DNA of 64,000 nucleotides from Pseudomonas fluorescens (lineage in GTDB: Bacteria > Pseudomonadota > Gammaproteobacteria > Pseudomonadales > Pseudomonadaceae): contig NZ_MSDF01000007.1 of the NCBI RefSeq assembly GCF_002022275.1, positions 1 through 64,000 of the forward strand, given 5' to 3'. The position numbers and the translations under genes are program-made. Shown one piece after another: positions 28,992 to 37,616 of this stretch (its first letter is position 1; each line of letters begins with the position of its first letter). The notes under the pieces are model-generated. The model saw only the letters and a program-made list of their open reading frames with translations. It was not told the DNA's origin and ran no database searches.

Positions 28992-29110
28992 GAAAACGGT
29001 AACTTTTCCTACAGAACCTCTACACGAGCGGATGGAATCCGCCGCTTCACGCGTTATCAATAGGCACATCGCAGGACATAACAAGAACGAATGCCTAGCA
29101 GGAGAGCCGT

Positions 29111-29902
29111 ATGAAGCAGACGCACTACGTGGCCCGCGAGCCCGATGCGAGTGGTTTTATCCACTACCCGCCGGAAGAACACGCGGTGTGGAACACCCTG
29201 ATCACACGCCAGTTGAAGGTGATCGAAGGCCGTGCCTGCCAGGAATACCTGGACGGCATCGACAAGCTTGGTCTGCCCCTGGACCGCATTCCGCAACTCG
29301 GCGAAATCAACAAAGTGCTGGCCGACACTACCGGCTGGCAAGTCGCCCGCGTACCGGCGCTGATCCCCTTCCAGACCTTCTTCGAATTGCTCGCCAGCAA
29401 ACAGTTTCCCGTGGCGACCTTTATTCGTACCCGCGAAGAACTGGACTACCTGCAAGAGCCGGATATTTTCCACGAGATCTTCGGCCACTGCCCGCTGCTG
29501 ACCAACCCCTGGTTTGCCGAATTCACCCACACCTACGGCAGACTCGGCCTGGCGGCCACCAAGGAACAGCGCGTGTACCTGGCGCGCCTGTACTGGATGA
29601 CCATCGAGTTCGGCCTGGTGGACACGCCGCAAGGTCGGCGCATCTACGGTGGCGGCATTTTGTCTTCGCCCAAAGAGACGGTGTACAGCCTGTCGTCCGA
29701 GCCCGAGCATCAAGCCTTCGACCCACTGGAGGCGATGCGCACGCCCTACCGCATCGACATCCTGCAACCGCTGTATTTCGTCCTGCCCGAGCTCAAGCGT
29801 CTGTTCGAAGTGGCGCAGGAAGACATCATGGGCATGGTTGAACGTGGAATGCAGCTCGGGTTGCACGCACCCAAGTTCCCACCCAAACCCAAAGCCGCGT
29901 GA
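29111..29902 (+). CDS. phhA: Phenylalanine 4-monooxygenase PhhA
   Basis: A 263-residue bacterial phenylalanine hydroxylase. The iron ligands are H121 and H126 in FHEIFGHCP and E166 in YWMTIEFGL. It converts phenylalanine to tyrosine with tetrahydropterin and oxygen in the cytoplasm. The start is an ATG with AGGAG 7 bases before it. It is followed by phhB after 99 bases containing a weak hairpin (29917-29941), and is expected to be activated by PhhR. Confidence 0.98.
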   Translation: MKQTHYVAREPDASGFIHYPPEEHAVWNTLITRQLKVIEGRACQEYLDGIDKLGLPLDRIPQLGEINKVLADTTGWQVARVPALIPFQTFFELLASKQFPVATFIRTREELDYLQEPDIFHEIFGHCPLLTNPWFAEFTHTYGRLGLAATKEQRVYLARLYWMTIEFGLVDTPQGRRIYGGGILSSPKETVYSLSSEPEHQAFDPLEAMRTPYRIDILQPLYFVLPELKRLFEVAQEDIMGMVERGMQLGLHAPKFPPKPKAA

Positions 29903-30001
29903 GCCTTTTCTTTTAAGGCCAGGTGAGTCTGTTCCCTGGCCCCGCGTTGCTTTAGGGTAACGCCCACTGACGACCGAATTTCAAACTTCAGGACACCTTT
30001 C

Positions 30002-30358
30002 ATGACCACCTTGAACCAAGCCCACTGCGAAGCCTGCCGCGCCGATGCCCCGCAAGTCAGCGATGAAGAGTTGCCGGTACTGATCAAGCAGATCCCCGAC
30101 TGGAACATCGAAGTGCGCGACGGCGTGATGCAGCTGGAAAAGGTTTTCCTGTTCAAGAACTTCAAGTTCGCGCTGGCCTTCACCAACGCCATGGGTGAGA
30201 TCTCCGAAGCCGAAGGCCATCACCCGGGCCTGCTCACCGAGTGGGGCAAAGTCACCGTGACCTGGTGGAGCCACTCGATCAAAGGCCTGCACCGCAACGA
30301 CTTCATCATGGCCGCGCGCACCGACGAAGTGGCCAAGGACGCCGAGGGCCGCAAGTAA
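30002..30358 (+). CDS. phhB: Pterin-4a-carbinolamine dehydratase PhhB
   Basis: A 118-residue DCoH-family protein. The catalytic motif EGHHPGL followed by W...H...D is intact. It dehydrates the 4a-hydroxy pterin made by PhhA so that the cofactor can be recycled. AGGA precedes the ATG. Its stop codon overlaps the aminotransferase start by one base (TAATG), which indicates translational coupling. Confidence 0.97.
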   Translation: MTTLNQAHCEACRADAPQVSDEELPVLIKQIPDWNIEVRDGVMQLEKVFLFKNFKFALAFTNAMGEISEAEGHHPGLLTEWGKVTVTWWSHSIKGLHRNDFIMAARTDEVAKDAEGRK

Positions 30359-31551
30359 TGCATTTCGATGCGATTGGCCGCGTACCCGGCGACCCGATTC
30401 TCGGGCTGATGGACCTGTACGCCGCAGACGCCAACCCGAACAAGTTCGACCTCGGCGTGGGCGTCTACAAAGACGATCAGGGCCTGACGCCGATTCCGCA
30501 CTCGGTGAAACTCGCCGAGCAGCGTTTAGTGGATACCCAAACCACCAAGACCTATATCGGCGGCCATGGCAACGCGGCATTCGGCACGCTGATCAGCGAA
30601 CTGGTGCTCGGTGCCGACTCTGCATTGATTCGCGAACGCCGTGCTGGTGCGACCCAGACCCCGGGCGGCACCGGCGCACTGCGCCTGAGTGCCGACTTTA
30701 TCGCCCAACACCTGCCCGGGCGCGGCGTATGGCTGAGCAACCCGACCTGGCCGATCCACGAAAGCATCTTTGCCAAGGCCGGGCTCAAGGTCAGCCATTA
30801 CCCTTACGTGGGCACCGACAATCGTCTGGATGTAACGGCGATGCTGGCGACTCTGTCCACCGTGCCAGAAGGCGATGTGGTGTTGCTGCACGCCTGCTGC
30901 CACAACCCGACGGGTTTCGATCTGTCGCAGGATGACTGGCGCCAAGTGCTGCAGATCGTGCGCGAGCGCCAACTGCTGCCGCTGATCGACTTCGCCTACC
31001 AGGGCTTTGGTGACGGCCTGGAGCAGGATGCCTGGGCTGTACGGCTGTTTGCCGCCGAGCTGCCGGAAGTGCTGGTCACCAGCTCCTGCTCGAAGAACTT
31101 CGGCCTCTACAGCGACCGTGTCGGCGCGTTGATCGTGTGCGCGGCAGACGCCGAAAAGCTCACGGATGTGCGCAGCCAGCTGGCTAACACGGCGCGTAAT
31201 TTGTGGTCGACGCCGCCGGATCATGGCGCAGCAATCGTCGCGACGATCCTCGGCGATAGTGAGCTGAAAAACGTCTGGAGCCACGAAGTGGAAGCCATGC
31301 GTTCGCGCATTGCACAGCTGCGCTCCGGGCTGGTGGACGCGCTGGCGCCACACGGGCTGGCCGAGCAGTTTGCGCATATTGGTGCGCAGCGTGGGATGTT
31401 TTCCTACACAGGTCTCAGCGCCGAGCAGGTGAAGCAACTGCGTGAGAAACACAGCGTTTATATGGTCAGTTCGGGCCGGGCCAATGTCGCCGGTATTGAT
31501 GCCACGCGGCTGACGTTGCTGGCACAAGCCATCGCTGATGTTTGCCACTGA
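30358..31551 (+). CDS. phhC: Aromatic amino acid aminotransferase (PhhC/TyrB type)
   Basis: A 397-residue class I PLP aminotransferase. The cofactor lysine lies in SSCSKNFGLY, and the substrate-carboxylate arginine in SSGRANVAG. It transfers the amino group of tyrosine or phenylalanine to 2-oxoglutarate, the third step of the phh pathway. The start was taken at the ATG at 30358, overlapping the phhB stop; earlier in-frame codons lie inside phhB. Confidence 0.93.
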   Translation: MHFDAIGRVPGDPILGLMDLYAADANPNKFDLGVGVYKDDQGLTPIPHSVKLAEQRLVDTQTTKTYIGGHGNAAFGTLISELVLGADSALIRERRAGATQTPGGTGALRLSADFIAQHLPGRGVWLSNPTWPIHESIFAKAGLKVSHYPYVGTDNRLDVTAMLATLSTVPEGDVVLLHACCHNPTGFDLSQDDWRQVLQIVRERQLLPLIDFAYQGFGDGLEQDAWAVRLFAAELPEVLVTSSCSKNFGLYSDRVGALIVCAADAEKLTDVRSQLANTARNLWSTPPDHGAAIVATILGDSELKNVWSHEVEAMRSRIAQLRSGLVDALAPHGLAEQFAHIGAQRGMFSYTGLSAEQVKQLREKHSVYMVSSGRANVAGIDATRLTLLAQAIADVCH

Positions 31552-31568
31552 CGAAACCGAATCAAAAC

Positions 31569-31656
31569 TGTGGGAGCTGGCTTGCCTGCGATAGCGGTGT
31601 GTCAGCTCCCCATTTTTCACTGATAGACCGCTATCGCAGGCAAGCCAGCTCCCACA
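31569..31656. repeat. REPIN after phhC
   Basis: Facing REP cores (TGTGGGAGCTGGCTTGCC and complement) with an extra short CAGCTCCC motif in the loop near 31603. It sits between the convergent phhC and the LpxH-like gene and could act as a shared 3' hairpin. Confidence 0.92.
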
Positions 31657-31678
31657 TTTTTCACACCGAGTGAATCCT

Positions 31679-32488
31679 TCAGCCTGTCACCATCTCGGCC
31701 TTCAACTGCGCCTCTTTCGCCTGCGCATCCGCCAACCGGTACAACTCGATACTCCCATCCCAGTGCTCGATCAACGCCGTGCACGACTCCACCCAATCCC
31801 CGCAATTGAGGTAATCCACCTCGCCCACCTTGCGAATTTCGGCATGGTGAATATGCCCGCACACCACGCCGTGCAGCTCGCGCTTGGTCACTTCGTGGGC
31901 GATGGCTTCTTCGAAATCACTGATAAAACTCACCGCCGTCTTCACCTTGTGCTTGAGGTAAGCCGACAGCGACCAGTAGCCATACCCGTACCGCGCGCGC
32001 CAGTGATTGAGCCAGCGGTTCAGCGTAAGGGTGAATTCGTAGGCCGAGTCGCCGAGAAACGCCAGCCAGCGGTGGTAACGGGTGATCACATCAAACTGGT
32101 CGCCGTGGATCACCAACAAATGCCGGCCATCGGCGGTGACGTGCACCGCCTCATCCACCAACTGGATATTGCCCAGGATCAGCTTGGAATAGCGGCGCAG
32201 GAATTCGTCGTGGTTGCCGGTGACGTAGATCACTTCGGTGCCACGCTTGGCCATGGTCAGCAGGCGACGGATCACGTTGGTGTGGGCCTGGGGCCAATAC
32301 ATGCCGCCGCGCATTTTCCAGCCGTCGATAATGTCGCCCACCAGGTAAACCTTGTCGGCGTGGTAGCCCTTGAGGAATTGCGACAGGTGTTCGGCCTGGC
32401 AATCCCGTGTGCCCAGATGCACATCGGAAATCCACAGGGTACGCACCCGTTGTTTACGGCTGGGTTTGGCGAACTCGGCACTGGTCAT
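31679..32488 (-). CDS. LpxH-like calcineurin-family phosphoesterase
   Basis: A 269-residue metallophosphoesterase. The metal motifs are all present: D-x-H in WISDVHLG, GD in LVGDIID, GNHDE and the HGD pair in VIHGDQFD. It belongs to the UDP-2,3-diacylglucosamine diphosphatase group (COG2908), but P. aeruginosa-type genomes also carry a canonical lpxH, and this longer version may have another substrate. The ATG at 32488 (MTSAEFAK) was chosen. The gene is convergent with phhC. Confidence 0.88.
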   Translation of the reverse strand: MTSAEFAKPSRKQRVRTLWISDVHLGTRDCQAEHLSQFLKGYHADKVYLVGDIIDGWKMRGGMYWPQAHTNVIRRLLTMAKRGTEVIYVTGNHDEFLRRYSKLILGNIQLVDEAVHVTADGRHLLVIHGDQFDVITRYHRWLAFLGDSAYEFTLTLNRWLNHWRARYGYGYWSLSAYLKHKVKTAVSFISDFEEAIAHEVTKRELHGVVCGHIHHAEIRKVGEVDYLNCGDWVESCTALIEHWDGSIELYRLADAQAKEAQLKAEMVTG

Positions 32489-32625
32489 GGGCATCCCTCG
32501 ACGGTGTTTTCGCGAGCTTGCGCCCCCGCGATTAATAGCCCATGACAACTGTGCGTCAGTCTGATGACAGCGCCCGGCGGCCGCGAAGCGTTGTAGACTG
32601 GCAGCCTGCAGCCCAGGAGACCGCG

Positions 32626-33375
32626 ATGAGCCCGACCCTCACGCTACGCCACTACATCGAAGCGCCCCTCGCCCACAGCCATGACCATGCGCAGTTGGTG
32701 TTTGGCCTGTCCGGGCACCTGGACCTGGAAGTCGATAGCCGTGGCAGCCAGGTGCACGAAAGCAGCGTGATGGTGCTGCCCTTCTCCGCCCATCATGCCT
32801 GTGGCAGCCGTGATGGCAGCCGTTGCCTGGTGCTGGATGTGCCGACGGAACACTGGGTGTTGCAATCGCTGGGTGAGCATGCCGACGCCAGCCGCCGCCT
32901 GCTTGACAGGCCCGCGCGCCTGGCCCTGGATTCCCGGCAAAGCCAACTGGTGCAATGGCTGGCGCACAGCCCGGTGGATGATCCGTTGATTGTCCAGCAG
33001 GGCGCCGTGCTGTTGCTGGCCAGCCTCAACCACCCCCTCGCCAGACCTGTGCCAGGGCGGCGCCTGCCCTACGCGGCGTTCAACGCGCATATCGAACGGC
33101 ACGCGGCGCGCCCACTTCAAGTGGCCGACCTTGCGCGCATCGCCGACCTTTCCGTGGCGCGTCTGCATGCGCGCTTTATGGCGGAATGCGGGCAGACGCC
33201 GATGGACTACCTGCGCAGCCGTCGCCTGAAAATGGCCTTGAGCCTCCTGAAGGAAACGCCGCTGCCCATTGGTGAAATCGCCGACCGCGTCGGCTACAGC
33301 TCGCAAAGTGCGTTTGCCGCCGCAATGCTGCGCGAGTTTGGTGCCTCCCCAGGCGCGCTGCGTCGCGCGTCGTAG
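32626..33375 (+). CDS. AraC family transcriptional regulator
   Basis: A 249-residue regulator. An N-terminal cupin-like sensing domain (LAHSHDHAQLVFGLSG) is followed by a C-terminal AraC double helix-turn-helix from about residue 150 (HIERHAARPLQVADLARIADL, ADRVGYSSQSAFAAAMLREFG). GGAG precedes the ATG at 32626. The next gene, an EamA transporter, is in the same direction 100 bases away and could be its target. The ligand is unknown. Confidence 0.92.
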   Translation: MSPTLTLRHYIEAPLAHSHDHAQLVFGLSGHLDLEVDSRGSQVHESSVMVLPFSAHHACGSRDGSRCLVLDVPTEHWVLQSLGEHADASRRLLDRPARLALDSRQSQLVQWLAHSPVDDPLIVQQGAVLLLASLNHPLARPVPGRRLPYAAFNAHIERHAARPLQVADLARIADLSVARLHARFMAECGQTPMDYLRSRRLKMALSLLKETPLPIGEIADRVGYSSQSAFAAAMLREFGASPGALRRAS

Positions 33376-33475
33376 GAAGAGTCTTGCGCTAAAAATCGCG
33401 AGCCGGACGACAGACGCCCGCCCCCGCACCCTCTAGACTGCGATTTCTGTCACCCCCGCCTGTTCAAGGATCGCA

Positions 33476-34360
33476 ATGACTCCCCGCTCAGCCCTCGGCG
33501 CCCTGCATATCGGCGCATTGATGTTTGGCCTCACCGGTGTATTCGGCAAGCTGGCGGCCGCCTCGCCGGCCATCATCGTATTTGGCCGTGCCGCCTTTGC
33601 CGTGGTGGCCCTGGCGGTCTTTGCGCGATTTGCCAGCAATGCGCCCTGGAAGACACTGGAAATGCGCGACTGGCGCCGGCTGCTGATCAGCGGCGTGCTG
33701 CTGGCAGCGCATTGGGTGACGTTTTTCATTGCCGTCAAAATCGCCGGCGTGGCCGTCGCCACCCTTGGGTTTACTGCCTTCCCGGCGTTTACCGTAATAC
33801 TTGAAGGGCTGATTTTCCGCGAACGCATTCGCGCCAACGAAGTGCTGCTGGTGGCCTTGGTGACTGTTGGTCTGGTGCTGGTGACGCCGGACTTTAACCT
33901 CGCCAGCGAGGCCACGGGCGGGCTGCTGTGGGGGATCGCCTCAGGGCTTTTGTTCTCTTTATTGTCACTGAACAACCGCGCCAGCGCCGGGCGGATTCCG
34001 GCGGTACAGGCAGCGCTGTGCCAAAACGTGGTGGTCGCCGCCTGCCTGCTGCCCGTGGCGGCGCCGGGGTTGGCAGATGTACGCGCAATCGACTGGTTAT
34101 GGATCGGGCTGCTCGGCGTGTTCTGCACCGGCCTGGCCCACAGCCTGTTTGTCGCCAGCCTCGCAGTGATCAAAGCACGCACCGCATCGGTGGTGTTCGC
34201 CATGGAGCCGCTCTACGGCATCACCGTGGCCTGGCTGTTGTTCGCCGAAACCCCCACCGTGCGCATGCTGCTCGGCGGCGCACTGATCATCGTCGCCATC
34301 GTGTTGTCCGGCTTGATGGGCAGCGCCAGCCAAGCCAAGCCACCGACGGCCACCGCCTGA
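33476..34360 (+). CDS. EamA/DMT family transporter
   Basis: A 294-residue inner-membrane protein with ten predicted membrane segments in two EamA repeats. Such proteins export or exchange small metabolites. AAGGA precedes the ATG. The stop is followed within 3 bases by the end of the convergent SelW-like gene. The substrate cannot be told from the sequence. Confidence 0.92.
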   Translation: MTPRSALGALHIGALMFGLTGVFGKLAAASPAIIVFGRAAFAVVALAVFARFASNAPWKTLEMRDWRRLLISGVLLAAHWVTFFIAVKIAGVAVATLGFTAFPAFTVILEGLIFRERIRANEVLLVALVTVGLVLVTPDFNLASEATGGLLWGIASGLLFSLLSLNNRASAGRIPAVQAALCQNVVVAACLLPVAAPGLADVRAIDWLWIGLLGVFCTGLAHSLFVASLAVIKARTASVVFAMEPLYGITVAWLLFAETPTVRMLLGGALIIVAIVLSGLMGSASQAKPPTATA

Positions 34361-34363
34361 TCA

Positions 34364-34651
34364 TCAGGCGGTGCGGTCGTTGTGCCCCAGGTCGCGTTGC
34401 GGGTCGATCTGATCGCGCACGCGCTGCTTGAGCACTTTGGCTTCCGGAAAGCCGCCATCGGCCTTGCGTTCCCAGATCTGCACGCCATCGCAGGTGATGC
34501 GAAACGCACCGCCCGTGGCCGGCTCCAGCGCCACGCGGCTCAGGTCGTCGCTGAACGTACTCAATAATTCCTGAGCCAGCCACGCAGCGCGCAGCAGCCA
34601 CTGGCACTGGGTGCAATAGGTGATGACGATCTCGGGTTTGTTCGCGGACAT
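34364..34651 (-). CDS. SelT/SelW/SelH family (Rdx) thioredoxin-like protein
   Basis: A 95-residue protein with the redox motif CTQC near residue 13, the cysteine form of a selenoprotein W fold. A C-terminal half with GGAFRITCDGVQIWERK and GGFPEAKVLKQRVRD is typical. Its function in bacteria is unknown. The start ATG at 34651 places the CxxC at the usual position. It is divergent from plpD, 81 bases away. Confidence 0.92.
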   Translation of the reverse strand: MSANKPEIVITYCTQCQWLLRAAWLAQELLSTFSDDLSRVALEPATGGAFRITCDGVQIWERKADGGFPEAKVLKQRVRDQIDPQRDLGHNDRTA

Positions 34652-34732
34652 AATTTGAGAGATTCCTGGCGTAACGGGCTCGGTGGATCCGGCGGCTATA
34701 ATACCGGCCTTTATCGCCCAGCCCCGAGATTC

Positions 34733-36925
34733 ATGATGCGCCGCCTGCTGTCCTGTGTTTTTTTGTGTTTGATCCCCCTCCTCGCCGACGCCGTTGAAGG
34801 CCCACGCCCGAAAATCGGACTGGTGCTGTCCGGCGGCGCCGCCCGTGGCCTGGCACACATCGGCGTGCTCAAAGCCCTTGAGGAGCAAGGCATCCAGATT
34901 GATGCGATTGCCGGCACCAGCATGGGCGCGGTGATTGGCGGGCTGTATGCATCGGGCTACAAGATCGATGAGCTGGAAAAACTCGCATTGAGTATCGACT
35001 GGCAACAGGCGCTGTCCGACGCACCACCGCGCGAAGACGTGCCATTTCGGCGCAAGCAGGATGACCGGGATTTCCTGGTCAAACAGAAACTCAGCTTTCG
35101 CGACGACGGCAGCCTCGGCCTGCCACTCGGCGTGATCCAGGGCCAGAACCTCGCGTTATTGCTGGAAAGCATGTTTGCCCACAGCAGCAACACGCGCAAT
35201 TTCGACAAGCTGCCGATCCCGTTCCGCGCCGTGGCCACCGACATCACCACCGGCGAAAAAGTGGTGTTCAACAAGGGCCATCTGCCCCAGGTGATTCGCG
35301 CCAGCATGTCGATCCCGGCGGTGTTCGCCCCGGTAGAAATTGACGGCCGGCTGCTGGTGGACGGCGGCATGACGGACAACATCCCGCTGGATGTGGCACG
35401 GGAGATGGGCGTCGACATTGCCATCGTGGTCGACATCGGCACCCCGTTACGTTCGCGTAAACAGCTGAACACCGTGGTGGACGTGCTTAACCAGTCCATC
35501 ACCCTGATGACCCGGCGCAACTCAGAAGAACAGCTCAAGGCCCTGAATCCGAAAGACGTGCTGATCCAGCCTCCCTTGGCGGCCTACGGCGTGACGGATT
35601 TTGGTCGTGCCAAGGACATGATCGACGCCGGTTACCGCGCCACCCGCGCCCTCGACGTGCGCCTGGCGCATTTGCGCCCCGCCCAACCGATCGACCCGGA
35701 ACTGGTGGCGGCGCGCACCCCGGGCGAACGCACGCCGGTGATCACCGCTATCAAAGTAGAGAACGACTCGAAGGTCAGCGACGACGTAATCCGCTATTAC
35801 ATTCGCCAAACCCTCGGCGAGCCGCTGAACCTGGGCCGACTGCAAACCGACATGGGCACTTTGTACGGCCTGGATTATTTCGAGCAGGTGCAATACCGCG
35901 TGGTGAAAAAGGGCCAGGACAACACCCTGGTGATCAGCGCGCGCGGCAAACGCAGCGGCACCGACTATTTGCGGCTGGGCCTGAACCTGTCGGACGACAT
36001 GCGTGGCGACAGCGCCTTCAACCTCGGCGCCAGCTACCGCATGAACGGCATCAACCGCCTCGGCGCCGAATGGCTGACGCGGGTGCAGATCGGTGATCGC
36101 CAAGAACTGTACAGCGAGTTCTACCAGCCGATGGACACCGGCTCACGCTACTTCGTCGCGCCCTACATCAGTGCCCAGGCGCAGAACGTTGAACTGATTC
36201 TGGACAACGACCCGATCTCCGAATACCGCCTGGAACGCTACGGTTTTGGCTTGAACGTGGGGCGGCAGATCGGCAACAGCGGCGAGATCCGTTTCGGCGT
36301 CGGCGAAGCCTGGGGCAAGGCGGATGTGCGCATCGGCGACCGCGACCTGCCGAGCGTGAGCTTCAGCGAAGGGTTCTATGAACTGAAGTACTCCTTCGAC
36401 TCCTTCGATAACGTGTACTTCCCCCACACCGGCGAAGACATTGGCTTGGCGTTTCGCGAATTCGAACCCGGCCTGGGCTCGGACCAGCGCTACCGCCAAT
36501 GGGAGTTCAAGCTGGACAAGGCCATGAGCCGAGGCCCGGACACGCTGATACTGGGCGGCCGTTATGGGCGCACCCTGGATAAATCCGACGTAGTTATTTC
36601 CAGCTTCCTGCTGGGCGGTGCGCGGCAGCTGTCAGGCTTTCGTGAAGATGCGATCTCGGGGCAAAACATCGCCCTGATGCGCGCGGTGTACTACCGCCGC
36701 CTGACGCCGCGCTCGTACCTGCCGCTGGACTTCCCGCTGTACCTCGGGGCCTCGATGGAACGAGGCCGGGCGTGGAACAACGACAACCAGTTCGACAGCG
36801 GGTATATCAACGCTGCGAGTATTTTCCTGGGGTTTGATACGCCGTTGGGGCCGCTGAATTTCAGCTACGGGTTCAATGATGCCAATGAGCAGGCGGTGTA
36901 TCTGAACCTGGGCCAGACCTTCTAA
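34733..36925 (+). CDS. plpD: Patatin-like phospholipase / surface-secreted autotransporter PlpD (type Vd)
   Basis: A 730-residue protein with a signal peptide (residues 1-20). The patatin domain has the oxyanion motif GGAARG, the nucleophile S63 in GTSMG and the catalytic DGG (LLVDGGMTDN). A POTRA-like linker (about 325-400) and a 16-strand Omp85-type barrel ending in ...YLNLGQTF follow. In P. aeruginosa PlpD secretes its lipase domain through its own barrel. Two adjacent ATGs (34733, 34736) can start it. A REPIN follows. Confidence 0.95.
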   Translation: MMRRLLSCVFLCLIPLLADAVEGPRPKIGLVLSGGAARGLAHIGVLKALEEQGIQIDAIAGTSMGAVIGGLYASGYKIDELEKLALSIDWQQALSDAPPREDVPFRRKQDDRDFLVKQKLSFRDDGSLGLPLGVIQGQNLALLLESMFAHSSNTRNFDKLPIPFRAVATDITTGEKVVFNKGHLPQVIRASMSIPAVFAPVEIDGRLLVDGGMTDNIPLDVAREMGVDIAIVVDIGTPLRSRKQLNTVVDVLNQSITLMTRRNSEEQLKALNPKDVLIQPPLAAYGVTDFGRAKDMIDAGYRATRALDVRLAHLRPAQPIDPELVAARTPGERTPVITAIKVENDSKVSDDVIRYYIRQTLGEPLNLGRLQTDMGTLYGLDYFEQVQYRVVKKGQDNTLVISARGKRSGTDYLRLGLNLSDDMRGDSAFNLGASYRMNGINRLGAEWLTRVQIGDRQELYSEFYQPMDTGSRYFVAPYISAQAQNVELILDNDPISEYRLERYGFGLNVGRQIGNSGEIRFGVGEAWGKADVRIGDRDLPSVSFSEGFYELKYSFDSFDNVYFPHTGEDIGLAFREFEPGLGSDQRYRQWEFKLDKAMSRGPDTLILGGRYGRTLDKSDVVISSFLLGGARQLSGFREDAISGQNIALMRAVYYRRLTPRSYLPLDFPLYLGASMERGRAWNNDNQFDSGYINAASIFLGFDTPLGPLNFSYGFNDANEQAVYLNLGQTF

Positions 36926-36946
36926 ACACCCGAATGCAAAACCAAC

Positions 36947-37036
36947 TGTGGGAGCTGGCTTGCCTGCGATGGGGGCGGTTCAGTCAGCTTGTTTGGCGAC
37001 TGATACACCGCCATCACAGGCAAGCCAGCTCCCACA
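36947..37036. repeat. REPIN after plpD
   Basis: Facing REP cores with a loop containing TTGTTTGGCGACTGATACACCGCC-type sequence. It lies between the convergent plpD and MarR genes, 21 bases after the plpD stop. Confidence 0.92.
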
Positions 37037-37060
37037 TTTTGACCTGCGGTATGCTTGCGA

Positions 37061-37495
37061 TCAGGGCTTTTCGAGGTTTGCCAGAATATGCCCATGCACG
37101 CGCATGCACACACTCAAATCAGCTTCATCCACGCCCACAAACAGCTCATGGCGCAGTGCCGTGGCGATGGTTTCGATCTGTTCGATCAGAGGGCGGGCCG
37201 TGTCACACAGCAAAATGCGCTTGGCACGGCGGTCTTCCAGCACCGCCTGACGCTGCACCAAACCCTGGCCTTCCAGGCTGTCGAGCAGCCGAGCCAGGGT
37301 CGGCCCTTCCACCCCAACGCTCTGTGCCAGTTCGCGCTGAGTCGGGGCTTCTTCGAAACGGGCCAGGTGCAACAGCACCAGCCAGCGTGCCTGGGACAAG
37401 CCCAGCCCCGCCAGACGGCGGTCCAGCTCAGCGCGCCAACCTCGGGACATTTGCGCCAACTGCATGCCAAATCGGTGTTGATCGGTTAACGGCAT
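37061..37495 (-). CDS. MarR/SlyA family transcriptional regulator
   Basis: A 144-residue winged-helix regulator. The wing and recognition helix lie in APTQRELAQSVGVEGPTLARLLDSLEGQGLV, with the DxRxxR-like motif LEDRRAKRI. Length and motifs match the SlyA/MarR group. The 121 bases upstream (37496-37616) are AT-rich and contain an inverted-repeat-like ATTAGTCAGCTAAG segment that may hold its operator. Its targets are unknown. Confidence 0.92.
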   Translation of the reverse strand: MPLTDQHRFGMQLAQMSRGWRAELDRRLAGLGLSQARWLVLLHLARFEEAPTQRELAQSVGVEGPTLARLLDSLEGQGLVQRQAVLEDRRAKRILLCDTARPLIEQIETIATALRHELFVGVDEADLSVCMRVHGHILANLEKP

Positions 37496-37616
37496 AAAAA
37501 ACTCATGATTTAGACTGAAATTAAAGTGTGGCTAATTATTAGTCAGCTAAGCATGAGCCATGCCAGTAGGCAAGCGTCGCTATGTACTGATTCGTTACAT
37601 TGTCGTAATTGACGTA

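Noticed and set aside
28854..29084. A 77-residue extension of PhhR
   Set aside because: It would place the start inside the divergent promoter region and before the ACT domain where PhhR normally begins.
29917..29941. A terminator between phhA and phhB
   Set aside because: The stem GGCCAGG/CCTGGCC is followed by CCGCGTTGC, not a U run; the genes are expected to be cotranscribed.
32542..32625. A longer N-terminus for the AraC regulator
   Set aside because: The extension has no family match and the ATG at 32626 has a good GGAG before it.
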